Shown piece by piece: positions 56,151 to 64,000 of a stretch of DNA of 64,000 nucleotides (position 1 is its first letter; each line of letters starts with the position of its first letter). Below the pieces are notes generated by a model. That model saw only the letters and a program-made list of their open reading frames with translations. It was not told where the DNA came from and did not search any database. Source of the DNA: Lindgomyces ingoldianus (Eukaryota; Ascomycota; Dothideomycetes; Pleosporales; Lindgomycetaceae); the NCBI RefSeq assembly GCF_010093535.1, contig NW_022985165.1, positions 554,725 to 618,724 on the forward strand, given 5' to 3'. The translations under genes were made by a program, and so were the position numbers.

Positions 56151-56417
56151 AACTAGAGTAGCAGCACTTCTAGCTTAGAGCTTCTTAATAAAGTGCAATA
56201 ATTTAATTATTACTTAGTATTACTTTTATAGTTGCCTAGCTTAACTAGGGCTTTAAAGTAGATAGCTATTATTAATAAACTAAAGCTTAGCCTAGTTATA
56301 CTAGTAGATCTGTTTAAGTAAGAGTTAGTTAGTAGATTAAGCTTTTAAAGCTAACTGCATAGTAGACCTAGATATTATATTACTATTCTCTAGCTAAATA
56401 AAATAATTTTAGTGTAA

Positions 56418-56692
56418 TATAATAATAAGCACTGTCTCTACTACTATATAAAGCTAGGGAAGTAAGGCAGAGTAAGTTAGCTCTATTTTAGCTACACTAA
56501 GATAGAGAGAAGAAAGGGAGCTTTAAGAGCAGCTCTGCAGAAGAAGTGCTTGCAGCGCTAAGGCGCTAGCAAGGACGCTAGCGCTAAGCAAACTAATAGC
56601 GTTGCGCTAGTCGCACCCTCTATATCCTGATTGGCTGCACGGGCAGCTCGTCATGTGACGCGCGACAGAGCTCTCTGCGTAGGACCGTCACA
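56418..56692 (-). repeat. Gypsy C LTR (5' in element sense)
   Basis: TATAATAATAAGC (fully RIP-altered form of TGTGATGACAAGC) to GGACCGTCACA. The last 60 bp keep CpG sites, the mirror image of the partner copy. Confidence 0.9.
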
Positions 56693-56697
56693 ACCTC

Positions 56698-58790
56698 TAA
56701 GCTAGAGCTTGCAGATAGCTCTACAACACGCCCTATATAGGGTAGGCACAAGCATACTAGTAATCTCTAGTAAGTGCACTTAACTAAAAAAGTAAATCTA
56801 CTACGCTTATTAAGTTAAATAGCTAACTTACTAGTTAAAAAATTAACTTTTACCTTTTATACTAAGACATTGTCTTTTATAGCTTTAGGTAAAGTAAGTA
56901 AGGCACTTTTTAAATATATGTATAATAAAAAAAGCTAGGGACTAGCTATATGCATAAGCTAAAAGATATAAAGGCAAGATTCTAATAACCTAGGTAAGCC
57001 TAGGGGTGCAGAAAGCAGAGGTATATATATAACGCTCTTAGAGAGAAGCAGCATACGCATTACTCTAGTTAATCTAAAGCACCTCTAAATAAACTTCTTT
57101 AGAGCATTTATTACTTATAATAATAAAGCGCTTAAAACGCTTTACATAGTATTTTTTATAGCTGCTTTTTTTTAGGTAGCCTTAACTAAAAGCTTATAAG
57201 CTCTTAAAGAAACTTTTAAAATAAAAAGATTTATATAAACACCTATATAAAAGTCTTTTTAAAATTATAGCATAAAAACAATAGCTACTCTACTTAAAAA
57301 AAGCACTTAAAAAAATTATATAAACTAAAGCAACATCTAAGCTGCTTTTACTAAAGTAGGTTTTTATATATAAATTTAACTAAGATAAGTATTTTACTAA
57401 ATATAAAGCTTACATTTATATATATAGTAATTTTTAGAGTAAGAACTTGCTCTAGTTAACCTATGCTACTACTTTTACAGCTAGATTCTTCTAAACAGTA
57501 ATAGCAATAGCAGCTTAATTTAACTTAAAAATTAGGCAATATAATGTTATAAGCGCGTTCCTAAACACGCACTATAAAGGTAAGCTAGAAGTAACATGTA
57601 AGCTTTTAAAAGGCTTTATAAAGCCTAGCATATGCGTTAAGCTTTTCTAAGCCCTATATAGACTACGCAACTTGCTAATTTTATAGTACTAGAAGCTTTT
57701 ATAAGCTTTTTAAAAGCTTAAGCTTATCTTATTTAAAAAAAAAAGTTATGCTTATTCTTTAACTATAATTACTATATCTTACTTTTTTTTATGTAGATAA
57801 TATACTTTATATTTATTACTATAATAATAAGTTAAAAGCTTACTAATTAATTAGTATAATTAAAAAAATATATAAGCTAGAAGATTAAAGGCTATGTAAA
57901 TAGTTTTTAAGAATTAAAATAATTAAAAATAAAAAGGCTAAAATAATCTAGCTAGTACACAACATGTATATTAAGAAAGTAGTAAAAAAGTTTAACTTTA
58001 TAAAAAGCGCGCTCTTCCTAGAGACTCTTCTACTATTAGAAGAGCTTATAAGCAACTAAAGATTAGTAATAAAGCATAAAATTAAGAAATACTAAGAGTA
58101 TATAGGATTAACACTCTACACTGCAATTATAGTGCGCCCTAACATAGCGTTTGCAGCATCCTAGCTCTCCTACTACCTAACAAACCTAGGAAAGCAGCAC
58201 TTCTAGGCAGTAAACTAGGCAATTGTGTACCTATACTGCATAAGGTATACAGGCATATAGTATAGAGCACTAGAAGGCGCGCAACTTATTATATATAGAG
58301 ACGCGTCTTTTGCTAATTACATAAAGACTAAATAATTATTTTATAAATATATTATCTTACTCTTTAAAAGACTAATTTTATAGAAAGTAGCTCTCTAGCT
58401 AATAGTAACTACATCTATAATAAAAGCTAAGCTGCTTACTTTAGCGCACATTATAAAAAAATTACTAGCTTTAAAACACTTCTTTAAAGAGCTTACTCTA
58501 GAGCTAGGCACACTATAGCAGATTTACTGTAACAACTAGCAGACAATCTAGTTAGTAGTAGAAGAGAATGCCTAGATAACTACCTACCTGCGCTACATTA
58601 ATATCTAGAACATGTGGCTGCGCTAGGAGCACGTAAAAGGATCTTTTAAAGTGTGCTATATTAAAATAAGCAACATGCTAGTAAATAGGCTTATAAAGCA
58701 CCTACTAAGGTAGTAATTTAAGCACTTTAAGTAGCTTTTTAACTTTAAAGACACATAAATAAGCTTTTAAAAGAAGAAAGCATTAATTAT
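56698..58790 (+). pseudogene. Copia-2 copy 2 reverse transcriptase and RNase H remnant
   Basis: Around 57,490-57,760 the frame reads KIRQYNVISAFLNTHYKGKL then EVTCKLLKGFIKPSICVKLF and ALYRLR, the first catalytic block (ancestral QYDVVNAFLN) with Asp changed to Asn. Near 57,770-57,800 is the FFYVDDI block in altered form. From 58,090 it reads YIGLTLYTAIIVRPNIAFAA, then YLTNLGKQHF, then IIYRDASFANY (RNase H first Asp), then TTSIIKAKLLTLAHI (ancestral STTEAELLTLAHI) and INI*NMWLR*EHVKGSF. This is the standard end of a Copia polyprotein. Confidence 0.8.
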
Positions 58791-58899
58791 TAATAGTAAA
58801 GACATCTTTACACTGCCTAGAAACAAGAGGGCTATCTACTAGCAAGGACACTCCCTCTATGCTATAGAGTTTAAGCAGGGATTTAATATATAAGATGTG

Positions 58900-59270
58900 T
58901 AAAAACATAGAAAATATAGAACACCTAAACTATAAGGAGATTAACAAGCTCACCTAAGAGTTCCTTAGCGCGCTGGCGACGCGCTAGGAGCCCAGGGGAG
59001 ACAACACCCTGCTCCTCCTTCTCCTCCACCTCCTCTACCTCTTCTACCTCCTCTTCCTCTTCCTCTTTCTCTTCCTCCTCCTCCTTCTCCTCCTCCACAT
59101 CCTCTTTAAGCAGAGCTTAAAAAACTAGCTAAAGCTAGAACGCAGCCTATAGCCTGTTAGTCTAATCTAAGGTATAACGCATGATCTCTACAGAGAAGCT
59201 TACCCACTTGTCCTCCGCAACAAGCGCCGCAACAAGGCGCCGCGCATACACAACAGCGACAGGGGGACTG
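58900..59270 (-). pseudogene. Remnant of an unknown Glu-rich protein
   Basis: One minus-strand frame reads through TAG/TAA codons that look like former CAG/CAA. It gives VYARRLVAALVAEDKWVSFS then VEIMRYTLD*TNRL*AAF*L then LLKEDVEEEKEEEEEKEEEE then EEVEEVEEVEEKEEQGVVSP and LLARRQRAKELLGELVNLL. The acidic run is encoded by the pyrimidine tract on the plus strand. A TTTGCAG before the first block could be a 3' splice site. I do not recognise the family. It is bounded by Copia sequence on the left and AT-rich DNA on the right, and its GC content is far above the surroundings. It could be a captured host-gene fragment or part of an unrecognised element. Confidence 0.45.
59011..59105. repeat. Polypyrimidine (CTC/CTT) tract
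   Basis: About 95 bp of nearly pure C/T on the plus strand, in triplet units CTC, TTC and CTT. In one minus frame this is a Glu-rich run, so it may be coding low complexity and not a simple satellite. Confidence 0.85.
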
Positions 59271-59540
59271 CAAATAGGTCAAAACTAGATCACCCTACAC
59301 ACTGCTACAGGGCTTACAGGGGCAGGCAGCTGTGCCCGGAGGAACAGCGCTAACAGCGCGAACCGCCAGTGGCAGAATCATAGCACTCCCCACTAGAGCG
59401 CCCTGTGAGCGCACTCTTTATGCAGCCTAGACAGGACTGCGCGCGGAGCGCACCAGGGGGAGGCCGGCGGGGAGTCGAGGCCGGAGCGGGGAGCGGGCGC
59501 CGACGGGGGGTGGTGGGCGCGGGCTTGCGACTATAAAAAA
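59271..59540. other. GC-rich, CpG-rich patch without a recognised gene
   Basis: It includes G-rich runs such as GGCCGGCGGGGAG and GACGGGGGGTGGTGGG. It ends abruptly at 59,533, where AT-rich DNA begins. It would lie upstream of the Glu-rich frame on the minus strand. No TIR or LTR was found at its edges. Confidence 0.5.
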
Positions 59541-59854
59541 AAGACTATATTTAGTAGTTATACAGCCTAATAATTAACTACATTAAGGGTTTACTAAAGC
59601 TACTAAAATTATACTGCTCTTCTATTACCTATAGTTTAAAGACACTTAAATTATTAATCTACTTATTTATTAAGAAGTTTAGAATAGGTTTAAAGAACAT
59701 TTATTCTCTTACTATTACTTTTATTTTAGTAAATGCTTTTTATTTTAACATAAAAAAATTAAGTTTTTTTTTAACTTTTATTTATAAAATTAAGTATTTA
59801 ATTAAAGATAAGTAAGCATTACTATTAAATAATAAATATAAAACTAAAGTATTA
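59541..59854. other. AT-rich spacer
   Basis: RIP-like sequence up to the TA target of the next pogo element. Nothing recognised. Confidence 0.5.
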
Positions 59855-61705
59855 ACGTATTCCACCACTAAACCCGCTAAACCACCAAACCTAACAAAAT
59901 CTCTTAGCATTGCGAACACCACATACAAGACGCGATGTCTAAACAACACAAGACTATACTAACTTAGCAAGAAGGCAGAATTGTCCTTGCGCTCTAGGCC
60001 TACTACTTATGCTAATTTAAACGCGTACAACAAGCTGCAGTAGCTTTTAACATGCCCTATTAGTAGCTTACTGCTTAGCTTAACAGAATTACGTTTTAAC
60101 CTACTATATAACTAAATTGCTAGAAACTTACTGCAACTAAAAAGTAGATAATTATATAATATATTCTTAACCTTAATTTACAAGAATTTGCGCCCTAGCT
60201 GTGTAAAGTAGTAGATATAGCAAATAGACTATTAGCTGCGTGTAGTAAGACACTAGTAAGAACAAACTAGCCTACACAGTTTATGTCTTGTATAAAGAAG
60301 CTTAAGATAGCGTTTAATTAAGTAAAAGACTACTAAAGAATACTCTAAGAAAACCTAAAGTTAATTATAAAGTAGTTTAAGCTTATATAAGACATAATAG
60401 TAAAATATAGTGTTTATAACAATAATATCTATAACTTTAATAAGACTAGCTTCTAGATAGGCATAATTAGCACTATAAAAGTTATTATAGGTTTAGAAAG
60501 ATATATAAGGCTTATTCTTACATAGCTAGGTAACTAGAAATAAGTTACTATAATCTAAAGCATCTGCGCTGCTAGCTACGCTACCCTGCTATTTATTATC
60601 TATAAAGGACATGTCTATATCTCTGCCTAGTATAAGAAAATGTTAATACTATGTAATTAAAAGCTATTAGTTTTTAAAAATAGCTAAATAAATAACACAC
60701 TTAGTCTTAAGTAGTTAAAGCACTTTAATAAGCATATAAAGATGTGTTAGGTAGAGGTATATAAGCTGCTTATACTAGATAGCTATAAAAGCTACCTAAA
60801 CTAGAATTTTAAAGATTATTGCTTTATATAAAAGATTCTTACGCTTTATATGCCTGCGCATTTATTACATATCCTCTAGCTACTTAATGTAGTGTGCTTC
60901 TTACTGTTAAAGCTTAAGTACTCTTAGCGCATATAAGACTTAGCATGCTAATATGTGCAGTATGTTAATAAAGAACACTTTTTTCTAGCCTTTAAAGACA
61001 TGTTTTTAAATGTTTTTATGTATAATAACTATAAAAAGGCTTTTAAGGCATCTAGACTAGTTTTTATTAACATGTAAGTAGTCTTTAATTGTCTTAATGT
61101 GCAGCTATATACTCTACTACTAGAACCTCTACTAGAAACGCTATAGCAATTAAAGACCCTAAGTAATTTATATAAATTTAAATTATAATTAAAGCTTATA
61201 TATAATTCCTTTATATAATTACTAATAACAGCATAAGAAAGCTTTTTACAGCTTATAAAAAAAGCTAAAAAAAATGCTACATAGAAATATACTTATAAAG
61301 GCGTGTGTATAAGAGCTTAAAAAGTAATTAGCAGACATAACTAAGTGTAAGAGGTGTAAAAGAAAGCAGATCTAGTAAGGTGGCATAATAGAGTATAGGA
61401 CTGCAGCAGCGCAGGTAGCTGCTAAGGCGTCTGTAGTAGCTTAGCAGTTAAAGAAGGCTTGTAGTAGTAGTAATTAAGAAAGAGCCTAACTAGCTCTACA
61501 GTGCTGTGGGAACTGTAGGGAGACTAGGCACAACGCTTGTACATGTAAAAAAGATAAAAAAGAAGCACTAAAATTAGATACAGGCACATTATACATAAGT
61601 TCTCTATTTAGTTGTAAATAAAATTAGAGTTTTATATGTAGTGTTCGCAATGCCAAGAGATTTTGTCAAGTTCAGTGGTTTAGCAGGTTCGGTGGTGGAA
61701 TACGT
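59855..61705 (+). mobile_element. Fot/pogo transposon with 70-bp TIRs (pogo E)
   Basis: Left end ACGTATTCCACCAC and right end GTGGTGGAATACGT are flanked by TA (59,853-59,854 and 61,706-61,707). Inverted similarity extends about 70 bp through AATCTCTTAGCATTGCGAAC. The 1,851-bp element carries a plus-strand pogo transposase. TIR sequence, though starting ACGTA like the main family, is otherwise unrelated to it and to pogo D. The open frame at 61,641-61,868 spans the right TIR and is not a gene. Confidence 0.88.
59935..61621 (+). pseudogene. pogo E transposase, RIP-inactivated, with intact CCHC knuckle
   Basis: ATG at 59,935 opens MSKQHKTILT*QEGRIVLAL. HTH blocks FKRVQQAAVAFNMPY and EFAP*LCKVVDIANRLLAA follow, then YNFNKTSF (ancestral NFDETGF, first catalytic Asp as Asn), LKHFNKHIKM, LLILDSYKSY (second Asp present; ancestral DGHESH) and LTLYMPAHLLHIL*LLNVVC. 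At 61,505-61,546 CGNCRETRHNACTC retains all four zinc ligands of a CX2CX4HX4C knuckle, followed by a Lys-rich tail and a stop near 61,619. The start-to-stop length is not a multiple of three, so at least one indel is present besides many RIP stops. Confidence 0.78.
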
Positions 61706-61707
61706 TA

Positions 61708-63671
61708 AACTTAATGCTATTACTTATAAAAATGTGTATTTAATACTATGTATAAATAAACTTTTATTAAAACTTATAAAGGTAGCTATTTTTACTAAGT
61801 TTAATATTTACATAGCTTTTAATAAGATTAGAATAAACTCAAGCTTTAAAAAGTATACTACTTTTTAAACATAATATAAAATATATAAGTGTAAAGTTCT
61901 ACTTTTTAAATTATGTAATAGCCTAGTAACTTACTAGTGCTATATAAATAACATATTAATTAAGTACCTAGATAACTTTTATATTGCCTATTTAAATAAC
62001 ATCTTAATTTACTTTAAAAATAAAGTAACTTATATTCTTTATATTAAAAAAGTTTTAGAGAGGCTTTAGTAAGCAAAATTATAAGTAAAGATTAAAAAAA
62101 GTAAATTTTATATTACTTAAATAAAGTATCTTAGCTATATACTTTTAAATAAAGGACTAAAGGTTAACTTATAAAAAGTAAAAGTTCTACGCAACTAGTA
62201 GGCGCTTACTACTATAATAAGTGTAAAATCCTTTCTAAGCTTTACTAGATTTTATTAATAATTTATTTTAAAAAAATTTTATATAGTAAAACTAATTATT
62301 ACACTTTAAAGTTTTACTACCCCTTTTATATAAACTTTAGAGTGTAATATAGCTTTTAAAAAGCTAAAGTCTAAGCTACTAAAAATACTTATACTTTACT
62401 ATTTTAACTTTATATTGTAAACTAAAATTAAAACTAGCACTTTTAATAAAGTAGTAGCAGAAGTTCTATTCTAAAAACATGCTAATAGAAATTAGTGCTT
62501 TATTTTATTTTATAGTAAAGTTCTATCTAGTTTAAAGCTAAACTAAAAAATACATAATAAAAAGCTATTTATAATTATTACTATGTTTAAATAATAAAAA
62601 GCTAAGCTTATATTAGTAATAATAAGCACTCTAGTATATACTAATTATTAGTTATTAAAGTATTTTATAATAACTAAAGTGCTAAATACTTATTAAGTTT
62701 ATTAAGCTAAAAAGTTAGCTTAGTATTACTTCTAAATTAAGTACACCCCTAGTAAAAACAACGCTAGAGTAGACATTTTTAGCTGTTATAAATAAAATAT
62801 AGAAAATTTAAAAGTAGCTTAAACTAATAACTAGTTAAAAGTTTTACTTGAACTACCCTAACTTTACTTTTAAATTAATAAGAAATTAGCTTAGTACTAT
62901 ATTACTTAAATAATAACTTAAGTAACTTTACTAAATATTATAAAAAAACTAGACTAGGTTATATCTTTAAATTTTTTAAAATTAATTAACATATTACTTT
63001 AAAAGAATTAAGCTTTTTTTATATAAAAGTAAAAACTTTTACTTTACTATTATTAAATAAAAAATAGACTACTTTTTTATGCTAACTATTTATGTGTTTT
63101 AGTAGACTTACTACTATGTACTTAACTTATCTAAGAAGTCTATAATTAAGTATCTTTAGCACACTCTAGTGCTACTAAGACTTATTAGTTACTATCCTAA
63201 AAGTACTACTAAAAGAGTATAAAGGCTACTTATAAATAATATATATAGAATTACCTTTTTTATTATAAAGCTTATCTAAAATAGACTTAAACCTTAGAGT
63301 TTATTTACTTTTTTTAATTTCTAATTAACTAATATAGCATTTATGTATTAATTTTAAGAATTTTTTTTAAAATAAGTCTAGTTATAACTAGATTATAGTT
63401 ATAATTAATTACATGTCTAAATAAGCTATTTCTATTCTCTACTATAAAATAATTAATGCTTAAAAAATAGCTACTTTATTTATTTAATAAGTGTACTATT
63501 TTAGCTACATACTTAAAACTATTATCTTTAACTAAAGACTTTAGTTTATATCTAGTTTTTAGTCTAAATTTTGTTAAATTGTAAGTGTAAAAGTTAAGCT
63601 TTTTACTACTTATTATAAAAAAAATAAATAGCTAAATAAAGATTATAAATAAGTATATTAATTAAATACTA
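61708..63671. other. Unresolved AT-rich sequence
   Basis: About 2 kb of strongly AT-rich, RIP-like DNA. I found no terminal repeats, target duplications or motif blocks that I can defend. It ends at the TA target of the third palindrome (63,670-63,671). Confidence 0.5.
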
Positions 63672-64000
63672 ACGTACTTCACAGGCGAGTTGCTCACACA
63701 CTTAAGTTGCTTACTTTTGCTAAGACCCTACTAAACCACCCTTCCTACACTAATGCATTCCCTATAACACTACTTAGACGTGCTAAAAAAATGTTAGATA
63801 CAGCTTACGCTCTAAGCTTTTAAACAAGACATAAAACTTTTAAAAAAATGTGCTATAGCTATGTATAAAGTCCTATAAAAGATAATAAATAACTATAGCG
63901 CTAGACAACTTTTACAAGCTAATTCTATAGCTAAATTATAAAGGCTAGGTAATAAAAAGAAGCAGGTGATTATTAAGACTATACTTAAGCTATATGCGCA
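63672..64000. mobile_element. Palindromic pogo derivative, copy 3 (left arm, cut by window end)
   Basis: It starts ACGTACTTCACAGGCGAG after TA and follows the left arm of the 1,100-bp copies, including CATTCCCTATAACACTACTTAG and the TAGCGCTAGACAAC segment. This identifies it with those copies more closely than with full pogo 3 (CATTTCTAACAAC). The remainder lies beyond 64,000, so a full-length element is not excluded. Confidence 0.65.

Larger units (their letters stand above)
48277..56692 (-). mobile_element. Ty3/gypsy retrotransposon C with LTRs of 275 bp, interrupted by a pogo element
   Basis: LTRs of exactly 275 bp lie at 48,277-48,551 and 56,418-56,692, with a perfect ACCTC duplication (48,272-48,276 and 56,693-56,697). 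Internal length without the nested pogo is about 6.0 kb. On the minus strand the order is gag (about 54,400-55,922), RT (52,967-53,350) and integrase (49,030-49,770). A purine tract AGAGAGGGGTAATG beside 48,551 agrees with minus orientation. It lies inside Copia-2 copy 2. Confidence 0.9.
45039..58790 (+). mobile_element. Ty1/copia retrotransposon (Copia-2 copy 2), split by Gypsy C
   Basis: The element begins near TGTCGCGTATAC (45,039), an LTR-like start with a TGTATATAAGG box at 45,124. Protease, pre-integrase and integrase follow on the plus strand to 48,276. Gypsy C (48,277-56,692) interrupts, flanked by ACCTC on each side, and Copia reading resumes at 56,698 with reverse transcriptase and RNase H to about 58,770. 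Without the insertion the element is roughly 5.3 kb, a normal Copia length. No 3' LTR matching the 45,039 sequence is found, so the right boundary is approximate. Heavy RIP. Confidence 0.75.

Noticed and set aside
59271..59540. rRNA or CpG-island promoter of an intact gene
   Set aside because: It is GC-rich but I could not match it to conserved rRNA sequence, and no intact downstream frame exists on either strand.
61641..61868. 75-codon plus-strand frame
   Set aside because: It begins inside the pogo E right TIR and continues into AT-rich DNA.
1..64000. Regional centromere or mitochondrial DNA as explanation for AT richness
   Set aside because: The AT bias is explained by transitions in identifiable nuclear transposons; no mitochondrial genes are visible. 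A centromere cannot be excluded but nothing in the sequence shows one.

Overview
The window looks like chromosomal DNA of a filamentous ascomycete (Pezizomycotina). Most of it is extremely AT-rich transposon debris bearing the signature of repeat-induced point mutation (RIP): C-to-T and G-to-A transitions only, TpA excess, and coding frames full of TAA/TAG stops. The element types (Fot1/pogo, Tc1/mariner, hAT, Ty1/copia, Ty3/gypsy, LTR-bearing non-autonomous elements) are the usual fungal set. I saw no rRNA, CRISPR array or bacterial-type operon, and no credible complete tRNA gene.

Left block (1-19,600). The base layer is a Copia relic (10,094-15,082; its left part lies upstream of the window). 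It carries a pogo element (8,077-10,093, left end outside the window). That pogo was entered by a second Copia (1-8,076), itself hit by a full pogo (1,270-3,135) and a hAT-like element (3,894-5,274), and also by a 422-bp miniature LTR element (8,977-9,398). The base Copia also carries a 1,100-bp palindromic pogo derivative (10,217-11,316), a non-coding LTR element (11,795-13,289) and a 239-bp solo LTR (14,350-14,588). Then follow a small pogo-type MITE holding a second hAT-like copy, and a Tc1/mariner relic holding a solo LTR.

Gene island (about 19,610-23,280). Base composition becomes normal and RIP stops disappear. The only intact gene I support is a predicted secreted DUF8021-type protein (22,032-22,841, minus). 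A broken short-chain dehydrogenase lies at 19,846-20,530 (minus). The 1.5 kb between them is non-repetitive in this window but I recognise nothing in it.

Right block (23,280-64,000). A pogo element (23,982-41,206) contains a complete Gypsy (A, 25,495-40,848), and the right LTR of A contains a second complete Gypsy (B, 32,879-40,548). Then come a MITE fragment, a second non-coding LTR element, a second 1,100-bp palindrome and a 554-bp miniature LTR element. A Copia (45,039 to about 58,790) is split by a third Gypsy (C, 48,277-56,692), which contains a pogo of another family (50,056-51,885). A GC-rich patch with remains of a Glu-rich protein (58,900-59,540), a fourth pogo (59,855-61,705), an unresolved AT-rich stretch and the start of a third palindrome (63,672) close the window.

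For most insertions the target-site duplication can be read exactly, so the order of events is recoverable. Nothing in the transposon blocks is likely to be translated; their value is stratigraphic. Patches that escaped RIP lie inside the blocks, and one spans three element boundaries. Element coordinates with stated TSDs are exact to the base as I counted them; coordinates of RIP-ruined reading frames are approximate.
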